Shown: positions 23,647-35,465 of the stretch, piece by piece
How positions within the stretch are numbered: the first letter of the stretch is position 1
How the letters are laid out: each line of letters starts with the position of its first letter
Source of the DNA: Spinacia oleracea
Taxonomy: Eukaryota > Streptophyta > Magnoliopsida > Caryophyllales > Amaranthaceae
Direction: 5' to 3'
NCBI RefSeq assembly: GCF_020520425.1
Contig: NC_079487.1
Span: 80,357,141 to 80,421,140 of the forward strand
Length of the DNA stretch: 64,000 bases
Program-made: the position numbers and the translations under genes
The notes under the pieces: generated by a model
What the model was told of the DNA's origin: nothing
Database searches by the model: none
Seen by the model: the letters and a program-made list of their open reading frames with translations, nothing else

Positions 23647-25162
23647 TGTGAGGGGGTCGAACAAGCACGAGGCTAATGCGTGACCTCGTCCCTCGTGGGC
23701 GTGACGTTTCTTTTTGTCAAATCAAGTGTAATTGGATTTCCTGTGAGTTTACACCCAATTGACTAGTAATATAGGAGTCGCCATTCAGTTTTTAACGACA
23801 ATGAGAAAAACTGACAAAACCCGGTTATCGTGACATAAAGGGAGTGCAATTATGTTTGACCACGACGGCCGTAGGTTCCCTTGTGATCCCTGGTGTGGGG
23901 ATCTCTCAACGTACACCCACAAGGTAGAGATTGAGGGTTCGGGGGACTGTAACTACCGAGAGGAGTACTCGCTCTTCGATAACTCCAGAGGCAGGATATC
24001 CTTACTAGCTCAGCATAAATAATTGAAGGGACATGCGTTAACTATTAAACTAATCTGAGTTGATTTTAACAATATGCAACACATAATACTAGATCGATCG
24101 CGATTATCTGATTTAGATTGTTTTAAGGGACCTAGCATGATAGTTTAATTTCCCAAAATATTATCTTTATTAGGCGTGATAGAACAATCAGATTAAATAG
24201 TTTAACAGTTTTATAAAAGGGCGAGGAAAGCAATTAAATCATGCGGAGGGACACATTACGACGCACCCTTGAGAGGTGCGTCACGGTTCTCAGAAAACTA
24301 ACCACTTTGGCTTTGCTATTTCTCCTTTTATTTAACGAATCTCAAGTTTACGGGCTTAATTCTTCAGCTACAAGGGACATGATACGTTCTGTTCGATTTT
24401 TGGATCGATTGCGACAGAACGCGGGATCAATTTCGCAGCGTGAGGCTTAGGCTTAGGGGTTGGAGTCAATACTCAGAATATGAATTGTGTGTTGTTCTTT
24501 CACGTCGAATTTGGGGCTATATTTATAGAAAAGAGTTCGTGGAAAGATAGAATTGTAGAGCTCTAATCCAAGAAGAATTAGGAGAGAACACGTCCCAGGT
24601 ATTTTCAGCGCCCATGGCTGGGCGTTAAAGATTTCAGCGCCCAGCTCTGGGCGTTGAAAATGGGATCCAGGCAATTTCAGTGCCCAGGGCTGGGCGTTGA
24701 AAATGATGTTTGGGCCGAGTTCTTTGTCAGATTTGAACTCTTAGAATCCGGAGTGTTTGAGACTTATCCGAGTCTTTTAGTGCGTATTAACTTTGTGACG
24801 GAATGTGTCTGGGCCCGTTACGAACTCTAGGTTCGTTAGAATTTTAATTAATACGTAACTCTTATTTTCGAATCATACAAGGAATAGGATTCCTCTTGCA
24901 AATTCTATCTCTTTTAGGATTTATGTTGGAGTGCAACACCTAATTCTGACAGGTTTCTATCTTTTATGTCTTGCCACTTTTAGCAACTACCCGTTACGGC
25001 AGTTACTATTTTTAGCAGGTTTCTATAAATAGCAGGTTCGGGTGAAATGAAAAGGGTGATCGAGATTCGTTATTTTATAGGAGATGCGTTGCCAAGTGGA
25101 GATTTATGTTCTCATCATCGAACCTTCCCTTTCGGGAATGGGGACAAAAGTAGGTGTCTACA
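23647..25162 (-). repeat. 3' LTR of copy B
   Basis: 1516 bp with TG...CA ends on the minus strand and a TATAAATA box at 24527-24520. It has three GC-rich palindromes at 24604-24703. The polypurine tract (plus strand GTTAGCCCCCACTTT, 25163-25177) adjoins it. Confidence 0.88.
24604..24703. promoter_or_regulatory. Three-unit palindrome module upstream of the copy B 3' LTR TATA box
   Basis: Units CAGCGCCCATGGCTGGGCG, CAGCGCCCAGCTCTGGGCG and CAGTGCCCAGGGCTGGGCG lie about 80-180 bp upstream of the TATA box on the minus strand. Compare two units in LTR A and one in LTR C. Confidence 0.5.
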
Positions 25163-25589
25163 GTTAGCCCCCACTTTGACTGAGTCTTGGAGTAAGACGA
25201 TGGTCAAAGTATTAGACGGAGTGCGTCACACAAGCCATGGTGACCTGTTTTGCGAGGGTCTCACGAGCCCCCGAGTGATAACATTTGACTTAAGGGTCAT
25301 CACTTGAAGTGTCGACATATCTCTCACGTGTCATTGGGATTTATCAACGGATAGTATAGAAACTCCCTCACTTTGTCATTGGAAGTATCTAAAGATGCGT
25401 AGAAACTCCCTCACTTTGTCATTGGGAGTAGCTACAGATGTTTTCGAAATCAAAGCTATAAAGAGTAATTGGGCCTGGCCAAGCCCAATCACGAGGTAAA
25501 AATGTTTTTAAAGATTCTCATTTTCAGGGTTAGCTAAACGAGAAAACCCCCTTGTTTTTATAGGACGTAAAACGAAGGAAAATCCAGCA

Positions 25590-25905
25590 CATCGTTCTTT
25601 TTTGGAAAAACGGAAAACCAATCCTTTAATTTTTGGAAAAAAGGAAAACTACTCACATCTCTCTTTTTTGGAAAAACGGAAAACCAATCCTTTCAAAAAA
25701 GGAAAACTACTCACATCGTTCTTTTTTGGAAAAACGGAAAACCAATCCTTTAATTTTTGGAAAAAAGAAAAACTACTCACATTGTTCTTTTTTGGAAAAA
25801 CGGAAAACCAATCATTTAATTTTTGGAAAAAAGGAAAACTACTCACATCGTTCTTTTTTGGAAAAACGGAAAACCAATCCTTTAATTTTTAGAAAAAGGG
25901 AAAAC
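25590..25905. repeat. 66-bp tandem repeat, about 4.5 copies, in copy B
   Basis: The unit includes CGGAAAACCAATCCTTTAAT, then AAAACTACTCACATCGTTC. Because 66 is divisible by three the array stays open in several frames. Copy A holds only about one unit (6160-6225), so the array expanded in the B lineage or contracted in A. It sits between the GC-rich repeats and the 3' LTR. Confidence 0.85.
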
Positions 25906-25924
25906 CAGAAAAAGTTATCGCTGC

Positions 25925-26215
25925 AGCGACTAAGGACCTGCGCGGTTAGTGGCGCAGACCCCGCCGGCTAAAGATGGCGAGCCTGTCCGCTAAGGGTGGA
26001 CGCCCCGTCCGAAAGAAGTGGACGAATCTGTTTTGAAGTTTGTTTGCTTTTTTTTGAAAATAAGGACCTACGCGGTTTGTGACGCAGACCCCGCCAGCTA
26101 AAGATGGCGAGCCTATTTTGAATTTGAAGATTTTATTTTTCGAAAACTGAGGACCTGCGCGGTTAGTGACGCAGACCCCACCCGCTGAAGGTGGGCGAGC
26201 CTGTTTTTGTTTTTT
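25925..26215 (-). repeat. GC-rich tandem repeats in copy B
   Basis: Inverted counterpart of 5690-6135, with three main units built around GGACCTGCGCGGTTAGTG and CAGACCCCGCCGGCTAAAG. Each unit ends with a GGCGAGCCTG word. Confidence 0.65.
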
Positions 26216-26754
26216 GAAGAATTTATTTTCTTTCGAGGGATGCTCGGATTTAGTTGCAACCTGAATGTGGGTTGACAACGTGCTTAGACGGACCGTGGTC
26301 ATCATCCTTCATGGTTTTGAGCTAGTCTTTAGGGCTCAATTTTGCCACTACCTGGGTCCTTGATTAGGGGACTATGTATAAGTATCAACGGCGACCTTTG
26401 TCTTGAGGTCGTAAACCGGTTTTATTTTTTGAGACATCCAAACACGGGACTTCGTACAGCGTAGTCTGGGAATATTGTTTTAAGTTTGCATAATATATAT
26501 TTTCTTTCGAGCCCCCAAGCATTCGTGCTTGACGGTCATTTCTTGTCAAAGAGGTTCCTTGGGGATACGCATTCTGTAATGTCCTTGATCGTTTTTGGGA
26601 TTGTGCTCGTAAGTGCGAGCGACCTTTGTAGTGGTGTGCTACTCTTAACAAAGCCGTGAGGTGCGACTTTCAGAAATCGGCAATTTTCGAGTCCAACGGA
26701 TACAGCAGGGCCCTATAGAAGTCAGGGGCCCTTTTTTTGGGTCTGGGATCATTT

Positions 26755-26813
26755 TCGGCGCCCAAGCCTGGGCGTTAAAGATTTCGGCGCCCAGTTCTGG
26801 GCGCCGAAAATGA
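26755..26813. repeat. GC-rich double-palindrome module, interior of copy B
   Basis: CGGCGCCCAAGCCTGGGCG, spacer TTAAAGATTT, then CGGCGCCCAGTTCTGGGCGC. Counterpart of 4972-5027. Confidence 0.7.
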
Positions 26814-29800
26814 TTTCTGGCGAGGTTTCTTGATGACACAGTTGGCCTCTTGTTCGTTCGTTTTCTTTTTTCTTTTCTTCTAGAGATTCTATTTTTTGGA
26901 ACGAACCGTTCATTTGAGATCACCGTTGATTGGTGAATAACAATTATTTCTCAAGAAACCGTAGCCGATTGGTGGACTACGGTGTTTGTCGTTTTTGGGC
27001 GATTATTTAAAGGGACTATCACTCTTAAGGCGTGCAGTTATTGCAATAGTTGGGCGAGTCTATATGGCCCGAGGAACATACCTTGAGGCGTAAGATTTTG
27101 ATCGCTCTTGTATATGTTTTTTCTTTTGTACGTGTTCGTGAATGTTCGATACTTAGAATGATGATATGTATGTGCAAACGAGCGTTCATAAGTTGTGTGC
27201 GGTCCATTAATCAGTTTGCTTGAATCACTTTTTTTGAGCAATGACTGATTTTGAATAGTTTGCTTAGAAGCTTTGGTAGGGTTCAGGCCCATTCATGAAG
27301 TGGGCTCAAACATCGTGCCCTTTCGATTGTTCAAACATTTGTTTCGAGATTTTTTTTTATTTTTCTATGGTTGTTTCGTAGCTTGGAGCCCCCAAATATG
27401 CATCTTGGGATGCTTCCTTTTGGAGTACGATTTTTGTAGGTTCTTTCGAGAAAGATGCCTTGGGGTTCCGCTCGTGTAGGTGCGAGCTATCCCTTCCGTG
27501 GTAGGTAATATTTTGCTACCTTTAATCCTTAATGTAGAAGTCGTGTGGCTTGCATTTTGAATTTGAGCGATAAGTAGTCTTTGCCTCTTTTACACATGCC
27601 CTTTGGTCGTGCCCGCACTAGTGCAATATGCCTTACTCTCTTTTTCTTAGACTTGTACCGTGGGATGGTTGAACTTATGGTGCGACGTAGGCTTGTGTGG
27701 CCTAACAACATGTATTAGAACATTTCTCCAGGTGTTGGGATATCATTATTATTTTTTGCATTGGAGTACTTCGTCACGCCTCGTTCAGGTGTTCGAACAA
27801 GTGTAGCACCTTTTGCGTGGGTGTGCACGGTTTATTACTTGGTTCGATGCGGGGATTCATAGATGTTTCTTTCCTTTTTTATCCTTGATTTTTCTTTCGC
27901 TTTTGCTTTGGAACGACGTAGACTGTGTAACGGGTGCTTGTAGGGCGAGCGTTATGTGCAGTAGTTTGATCGGAGTTTTGGTGACTCGCGATTTTCATTT
28001 ACCCTTGTCAGTGGGGTGACTTTATATATTCTAAGTAGCGCTTAGAATTTGGGAGGGGTTGTAGCCATTCTAAGGTTCGTTTTACACGATTAAAGCTTAG
28101 GATTGTACCCCTATGACGTGTGTATAACATTAGCGTCGAGAATTTGCGATAAAATCATCATCTCGAGCATTTTTAGAGTGTTTTTCTCAAGCCCCCAATT
28201 GTAGCTACGGGATTGGCTTGGTGCTATAATGCTTGGCATACGTTTTTATGCATTCATGGTGACACAGATCATGAATAGTTTGAACCAGACTCGTTTAGTG
28301 CGAGGTATGTTCGAGTAGTTATTTGCTACTTCTCTTGTAAATGTCGTATTGTGCGACATTGCCATGGTCAAGGTAGTCACACGTTGAGGTGTGCCTTGAC
28401 CAAAAGCTAGGTGCCTTTCTTTACCCATAACCATATTTGGAAATCTTTTGACTCACTTGCAACATTGAGATAAACGCATACTTAGCTTAAACCAACGACA
28501 CTTTATTATGTTCGAAGAAGTCTTTGAAAATTATTTGAAGCCCGAGTCCTACTGTGTACAATCCGAGGTGTCCTAAGTAAGTTGACTTATAGAAGGGTTT
28601 GTACAGGATTACATGAGTGAATCAAAATACTGTTACGATTATTGGAATGCTGTCTAAGGATTTGCTGGAAGCCAGGGTGCAGGCGTCAAGATATTACTTG
28701 CGCCCGTGTGGCACATGCTTTGGGCTTTTAGGGCCATCTTTTCCAGAATTGCGGGAATGTAAACCGTTTTTAAATTGTCTTAGATTTACTTGGTGTTTGT
28801 CTGTACAAAAGGTCAAGGTATACTTAGTTCTTTCCCTAGTTTTTTCATTTCAACTTTTAGCCCCCAGTTGCTATTATGTCTTCCCATTAATGATGCTTTT
28901 AGATTTCGATTTTAGATGCCCGTGTCATATGTCTGAGTAGGGTGAGCCTTGGTTAAGTGCCAAGTCCTATTGACAACGTCTGATTTTTTTTCAAAGGGGA
29001 TTAGCAAGCATTTGAATTACCATGAACGGGTGCCCTGAGTTCGAAGGAACGATGGGGCGACGCCGTAGAACAATCCTCTTTATTGCAAGCTTACTGCCTT
29101 TACCACTTGTTGGCGATTATGACTGTGTCTAGTGGTGAAAGAAGGTCTTTAAGAGAACGACTATGTCTAGTGGTGAAAGAAGGTCTTTAAGTGAGTTAGT
29201 TCGCTTTAGGGAGGATCAAGTCGAGTACTTTAGAGGTCATGGACGCTTGCGCTAGCCCCCATTCAATTGAGGCAAAGCGATCTTTTTGAGGCTTGGCTAA
29301 GTGCCTAGGAGTGTAAGTGCTCCTTCTAGCAAGGGTACGTGCCCTTATTATTTTTCGATGTGTGCTCGTTTTGGCATCTTGGTGACTTGGATTCTTCCTT
29401 TGACTTTTCTTTCGACTTGGGTTGCAAGTAATTAAATTTCAATAAGGGACTTCTATTTTTTATTCTTGTTTTTCTATAGGCTTTAATATTTTTGCAAATT
29501 GGTTGGTCCGAATCATGGATTGCCTACGTATCCGCCTTAAATAGATTTAATTTGGAATCAGGTCTTGCGTAGTTCTTAGCCTAGAAAATGGTTTCTTAGA
29601 ATGCCGATTTTAAACAAGTACGTTCTGAGGTGGAAACATATTATTTGAAACGGTGGAATAAGTGAAGTTTATTATTATTTTAATCTGCTGCCTTGCCGTA
29701 AGCCAAAAATTTGTTTTATATTTTTTTTGAGTACATGTATTTTTTGGTGGTACGTATATCTGAATACGTGCTGTACCCCTCCAAGTGTTCGTTATTTTTC

Positions 29801-29859
29801 CGTGCATGTGCGGATAAAATGACGAGCACTTCTGGACAAAATTTGGCGAGCAGAGAGAT

Positions 29860-29915
29860 TCAGCGCCCAGGCTGGGGCGTTAATGATTTCGGCGCCCAGC
29901 AGTGGGCGCTGAAAA
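29860..29915. repeat. GC-rich double-palindrome module, interior of copy B
   Basis: CAGCGCCCAGGCTGGGGCG, spacer, then GGCGCCCAGCAGTGGGCGC. Counterpart of 1988-2041, about 185 bp from the captured ECT segment. Confidence 0.7.
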
Positions 29916-30100
29916 GGATTTCTGGGCAAATCTTTTTTCTGGTGCGCTAAATGCTTCTTTTTCTTTTTAGACGAACTTTTAAAGGCGCTTTGCAAAGTTT
30001 CTTTTGTATTATTTACATTTTTTGTACTTTTCATTTGTCTTCTTTTTTTTATTCGTGACTCAAGACGGTTTGAAAGATGGGTTGAATGAGATAGGATAAT

Positions 30101-30470
30101 TTGTATAGGTATTGGTCAAGCATGAGGATTATATTTGCTATGACTCACAATTTGCAGCCTCGAGCTAGTGTCATGAGTTTACATCAACCAAGGCCAATGA
30201 GTAGCATGGGGACGGCTCAAGGGTATATCAACAGGATGTATTCAAACAAGTTATATGGTCATTATGCTAACGGTGGTGTAATAATGGGTATGACGCACGT
30301 GTCAATGGCCGTACGTGGTTTGCAGTTGACAACAAGTTCAAGAATAAGAGTCGAGGTAATGGTTTCTTGGGTTATGGCAATGAGAACATGGATGGGTTAA
30401 ATGAGCTGAACAGGGGCCCCAGAGCGAAGGCGTCTAAGAACATAAGGATTGGAAAGGGTAGACATCGTAG
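30101..30470 (+). pseudogene. Captured fragment of an ECT-type YTH-domain gene, copy B
   Basis: On the plus strand, antisense to copy B, the frame gives RPMSSMGTAQGYINRMYSNK and then, in another frame, NGYDARVNGRTWFAVDNKF, GNGFLGYGNENMDGLNELN and RGPRAKASKNIRIG. These blocks match plant ECT (YTHDF-type) proteins upstream of the YTH domain. One indel near 30280 breaks the frame. No intron is visible across about 110 codons, which fits either one exon or an mRNA origin. Near-identity to the copy A segment shows inheritance within the element family. Confidence 0.82.
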
Positions 30471-32088
30471 AACCTTATGTAGTTTTTGTGGCATGATTTG
30501 GATTGGTTGACTCAATTCTTTTCCTTGTTTACTTGGGTAAATTTCGCACTTTAGGAGGTACGGGCTAAGTATTTAATGGTTCGTTCTCTTCGCTCTCCCT
30601 TTTCTCTTTCTATCTTCTCTTTTGCTTGGGATTTCTCCCCAACATAAATCCTTCAAATTTTTTTATTTGGGCTAAAAGGTAGATGGTTGTGGTCTTTGAG
30701 TCACGAGGCGAGACTGAGTGAGCCTCGTTTGGTAGGCCTATAGTGGACATTTAACTTTAGTAGGCCTAGGGTGGACCTTTAATTTTAGTAGGCCTAGGGT
30801 GGACCTTTAAATTGTCTTACTTTGCAAGCGTATTTAGTCGTTTCTTAAAACGTGCAAATAGCGTAGATTCGAAATCTTGTTTTCATCTTATTGAAATTTA
30901 ACGAAAGAATTACATCGAAAATAATTTTTTTGCTTCTTTTCAGATTCCGGTTTCCGGGATTTAATTGGGAGTTGTGATTTAGAATCGAACTTTCATTAAT
31001 TTCTCCGATTATAACCCGTGTATGAATACAAGGAGGTGGCCTATACTCAAAATAATGACGTGGCGTAAGCCTATAATACTTGACCAAGCGACTTTTAGAC
31101 TTAGGTTAATTGGACCATAACTTTCGTTGGTTGACACTTTAGACTTAACCTTGGGTGTTCATTTGTCATGCGCCATTTTTCTTAATGTTGGCAAGGTAGT
31201 TAGTCGGGGAGATCGAATTTTCATTTTTGCAAGACTATAATCATTATTGCGGCTTCCCTCTTAGTGTGTATTGCTTTACCCCGATGGTAGTCTTATGGCA
31301 TGCCGATTTGGGTATTTTCATGGTTCGTCATGTTGCATTCATGGAAAATCTTTTAGGCAGTACTTAGGAGTATTTAAAGGAGCGAGTGGCTCGAGAGGAC
31401 TATGATAGTCGTGACCCAATGTGAACATAAGCCTCTGGCCATTAATTTTTTCTAATGGTATTGACACCTTAGGTTCACTTTGGGGGTTGTGCGACTATGG
31501 GGGAATGATTTTCAGAATGTGACTGTTTCCATTTTGCAAATACTATAATATATTCTTTTTATTGGTGAGAGAGAGAGTATTGAGGCCGTAGATTCTTAAC
31601 AAGGGATGACAATTACATATGGGTGCTTATTGATTTAAATGTTAGGAAGGGAGACTCAATATGGTTTAACCTTTTGACTTGCAGAACGACACCAAGCATT
31701 AGGACCGATTCTATGGATAAGACAACTAAGACTTAGGATTTAGATTGTACTTTGGCATAGCCTAGTCTAGACTCGGATTTGTTTTTTATTCGAACATTAT
31801 TTTTCCTTGAAGATTCTATTTGAACATTATTTTTTGAATACTTTGCCCATGTGACATCCAAGGTTATTTTAATTAGCATGCTCGGTTTTGGTGCCGAACA
31901 TTGTCGTCGTAGGAGGCCTAACAACGACACAAAGAGTTATTTATTATTATTTTTTTCGCTTTTAGAATCGAGTGCCTTTTCATATGCCCTCGCATCAATT
32001 TCTTTTACGAAAAGTTTTTTTTTGCTACGTATTTTTTATGTGCGGGCACCGAGGCTGTTGTGCCTGACCAAAAGGCCAGGCAGCAAGT

Positions 32089-32142
32089 TCAGCGCCCAGC
32101 GAAGGGCGTTAGAAATAATGGCGCCCAGCCAGGGGCGTTGAA
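32089..32142. repeat. Degenerate GC-rich double-palindrome module, 5' interior of copy B
   Basis: CAGCGCCCAGCGAAGGGCG, a spacer, then GGCGCCCAGCCAGGGGCG. The arms are less perfect than elsewhere. The corresponding part of copy A lies outside the window. Confidence 0.6.
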
Positions 32143-32910
32143 AATGCGACCCTGGCTGGTTTTCGTTTTCTGTTTACGTATATTTTTTGTTTATGCGACT
32201 TTGATTTTGCGTGCTTGCCTAATAACGTCCTTTACGCATTGTGCAACGTTTGTGGGATTCGTTACGGGCCATCCCGAGCGTCGCTTATTTTTGTGGCGAT
32301 CGTTCGGGTTTGCGGAACACATATTTTGGTATAACACTTTGGCCAATTGGTTTATGAATGTTTGGGAAATTTTTAAGGTCGTTGGTTTTTTAGCATTATA
32401 TGTCACACACAATCACATAATTCGCTACACATAACTAACATTACACCATGAGGCAAAATAATAATATGTCATGTAGTTTATGATAGGCTTCTATGGGTAG
32501 TATTTGCGCCGGCTTGGTACCGCTTCTATCGCAGATCCAACACATGCCTCGGTCGAGGTAGTGCCTTCAACAGACGAATTTCGCCCAAGAGGCCAATCAC
32601 GATGTAAGCCAAGGGGGCATGCACCAATGAGAGGGACCTAATGGGCGAGCGATTGGGTTTCGGACGGGTGTACTACTAGCGAAAGTGCCGAGTGGACAAC
32701 ATTCGAAGCGTATGCACCCCCCGGTTGGCGATGGGTATCCTTAGTCCAAACTCCCTGAGGGAGCCAAGATTCGTTATGCGGTTCTGCCCGTTCACATTAA
32801 TATGCTGATTTTCAGGTCGTCCCAACTTGATGGGGAAATAAACGCGGGGTAGGATCGTTTCACCCTTCAGCTATTTTGATTACCTACAAGCACGAGTTTT
32901 TCCTTCACTG

Positions 32911-32928
32911 TCCCCAGCGGAGTCGCCA
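32911..32928 (-). other. Primer binding site of copy B, tRNA-Arg-like
   Basis: On the minus strand, one base after the 5' LTR, the sequence is TGGCGACTCCGCTGGGGA. It begins with TGG, as complement to a tRNA CCA end, and fits a plant tRNA-Arg 3' end as I remember it. This fixes the element's sense strand. Confidence 0.75.
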
Positions 32929-32929
32929 C

Positions 32930-34439
32930 TGTGAGGGGGTCGAAAAAGCACGAGGCTAATGCGTGACCTCGTCCCTCGTGGGCGTGACGTTTCTTTTTGT
33001 CAAATCAAGTGTAATTGGATTTCCTGTGAGTTTACACCCAATTGACTAGTAATATAGGAGTCGCCATTCAGTTTTTAACGACAATGAGAAAAACTGACAA
33101 AACCCGGTTATCGTGACATAAAGGGAGTGCAATTATGTTTGACTACGACGGTCGTAGGTTCCCTTGTGATCCCTGGTGTGGGGATCTCTCAACGTACACC
33201 CGCAAGGTAGAGATTGAGGGTTCGTGGGACTGTAACTATCGAGAGGAGTACTTGCTCTTCGATAACTCCAGAGGCAGGATATCCTTACTAGCTCAGCATA
33301 AATAATTGAAGGGACATGCGTTAACTATTAAACTAATCTGAGTTGATTTTAACAATATGCAACAGATAATACTAGATCGATCGCGATTATCTGATTTAGA
33401 TTGTTTTAAGGGACCTAGCATGATAGTTTAATTTCCCAAAATATTATCTTTATTAGGCGTGATAGAACAATCAGATTAAATAGTTTAACAGTTTTATAAA
33501 AGGGCGAGGAAAGCAATTAAATCATGCGGAGGGACACATTACGACGCACCCTTGAGAGGTACGGTTCTCAGAAAACTAACCACTTTGGCTTTGCTATTTC
33601 TCCTTTTATTTAACGAATCTCAAGTTTACGGGCTTAATTCTTCAGCTACAAGGGACATGATACGTTCTGTTCGATTTTTGGATCGATTGCGACAGAACGC
33701 GGGATCAATTTCGCAGCGTGAGGCTTAGGCTTAGGGGTTGGAGTCAATACTCAGAATATGAATTGTGTGTTGTTCTTTCACGTCGAATTTGGGGCTATAT
33801 TTATAGAAAAGAGTTCGTGGAAAGATAGAATTGTAGAGCTCTAATCCAAGAAGAATTAGGAGAGAACACGTCCCAGGTATTTTCAGCGCCCAGGGCTGGG
33901 CGTTAAAGATTTCGGCGCCCAGCTCTGGGCGTTGAAAATGGGATCCAGGCAATTTCAGCGCCCAGGGCTGGGCGTTGAAAATGATGTTTGGGCCGAGTTC
34001 TTTGTCAGATTTGGACTCTTAGAATCCGGAGTGTTTGAGACTTATCCGAGTCTTTTAGTGCGTATTAACTTTGTGACGGAATGCGTCTGGACCCGTTACG
34101 AACTCTAGGTTCGTTAGGATTTTAATTAATACGTAACTCTTATTTTCGAATCATACTAGGAATAGGATTCCTCTTGCAAATTCTATCTCTTTTAGGATTT
34201 ATGTTGGAGTGCAACACCTAATTCTGACAGGTTTCTATCTTTTATGTCTTACCACTTTTAGCAACTACCTGTTACGGCAGTTACTATTTTTAGCAGGTTT
34301 CTATAAATAGCAGGTTCGGGTGAAATGAAAAGGGTGATCGAGATTCGTTATTTTATAGGAGATGCGTTGCCAAGTGGAGATTTATGTTCTCATCATCGAA
34401 CCTTCCTTTCGGGAATGGGGACAAAAGTAGGTGTTTACA
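32930..34439 (-). repeat. 5' LTR of copy B
   Basis: 1510 bp, with the TATA box at 33805-33798 and three palindromes at 33882-33981. It has a 5-bp deletion relative to the 3' LTR near 33560 (GAGAGGTACGG against GAGAGGTGCGTCACGG). Confidence 0.88.
33882..33981. promoter_or_regulatory. Three-unit palindrome module upstream of the copy B 5' LTR TATA box
   Basis: The units read CAGCGCCCAGGGCTGGGCG, CGGCGCCCAGCTCTGGGCG and CAGCGCCCAGGGCTGGGCG. The first and third are more perfect here than in the 3' LTR (24604-24703). Confidence 0.5.
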
Positions 34440-34444
34440 GCAAG

Positions 34445-34844
34445 GAATCCAAATTAATTGCCACATAACAATTAGCATAATTTAGGAAACATACACTTTG
34501 TAGCGTGCCCTCCCTAGCTGCGCCCGAACCGAACAAGAACAAGTCTCGGACTCCAAATGTCGTCCCTCTGTAGATAGTCCACAGCAAGTTCGGATCCGCC
34601 TTAGATTTAATTAACTAGAATTGCACCTAAGGTTCCATGAATATGTTCGAATATTTTAGGCAAATATTAGACTTAGTTTTAGTCCTTAAAACTAGGTGAA
34701 TAATTGAAATTATGTTGTACATAAATTTGTGAATGCCATCACATTTTATAGAGTAAGAATATGGAATTAGAAGTCTACTAGGATTCAAGTATTCTAAGTC
34801 TATTAGAATTAGAGTTTACTTAAAACTAGTAACCTAGGAAATTA
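34445..34844 (+). repeat. Copia-type LTR, second piece
   Basis: It continues from 23646 (CCATAAAGCCAG joins GAATCCAAATTAATTGCC) and holds TGTAGCGTGCCCTCCCTAGC. It is cut after the TTA target site by the CACTA element at 34845. Confidence 0.6.
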
Positions 34845-35338
34845 CACTACTACAGAAATTCTATTTAACAGCGCTTGTTTTGGCATTTAACAACGCTTCT
34901 ACAAGGGCTGTTAATCGCTCCGCTGTTAAAACAAAAAAGCACATTTAACAGCGCTTGCTATAAGCGATGTAAAAGGTCCCTTTAGGATAATTCAAATGAT
35001 TCTTTTACAGCACATTATAAGCGCTAGTAAAGGTATGTTGTTAAAGATTTTACCTCCAACTGTAAATTGTTATGTAATAGTGAACGTCTTAGAAGCGTTG
35101 TTAAAGTAATTTTTTTTAGAATAATTTCGTTGGCTTTAAAATATATTTCATTTTATGATACCACAAAACTATAAATAGAAATAGTTTTATAATAACACAT
35201 GAATAATATAGTAAATAGTTAAATATTAATTCCAATCCTCCAATAAAAAGAAATTTGCAATTGTCACTATAATAACTAATTACATAAATATGTTCTAAAA
35301 TAAGCCCCCAAACATTAAACTACGCAAAACACATTAAC

Positions 35339-35465
35339 TAGTAGAGTTGTTTTTTTATTCCTTCAATGTAATCTATCAAGCTACTATACATTTGTTGAAC
35401 ATAGCGCACCAAATGAGTATTTACTTCATCAATCTGCTCTTTATCATAACTTGGAAAATGACAAT
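35339..35465 (-). pseudogene. Possible C-terminal exon within the CACTA element
   Basis: On the minus strand a GTTTTTCAG acceptor opens a 42-codon frame reading CHFPSYDKEQIDEVNTHLVR and YVQQMYSSLIDYIEGIKKQL, then stop. The length and charged, helical look fit a last exon. It could be a remnant of an element-encoded protein; I do not recognise a specific family. Confidence 0.35.

Larger units (their letters stand above)
23647..34439 (-). mobile_element. Copy B of the non-autonomous LTR retrotransposon, complete
   Basis: On the minus strand the 5' LTR is 34439-32930, the primer site 32928-32911, the interior about 7.75 kb, the polypurine tract 25177-25163 and the 3' LTR 25162-23647. Flanks GCCAG and GCAAG match in four of five bases. 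No gag or pol frame exists, so mobility would need another element's proteins. By eye the LTRs differ by about 20 substitutions and two short gaps (near 1.3%), so insertion was fairly recent. The interior carries the ECT fragment, palindrome modules and tandem repeats. Confidence 0.88.

Noticed and set aside
24241..24450. 69-codon frame with a hydrophobic stretch
   Set aside because: It lies inside the copy B 3' LTR, antisense to it, and recurs broken in the other LTRs.
31851..32434. Overlapping plus-strand frames of 96 and 124 codons
   Set aside because: They lie in the copy B interior antisense to the element and run through a palindrome module. No domain is recognised.
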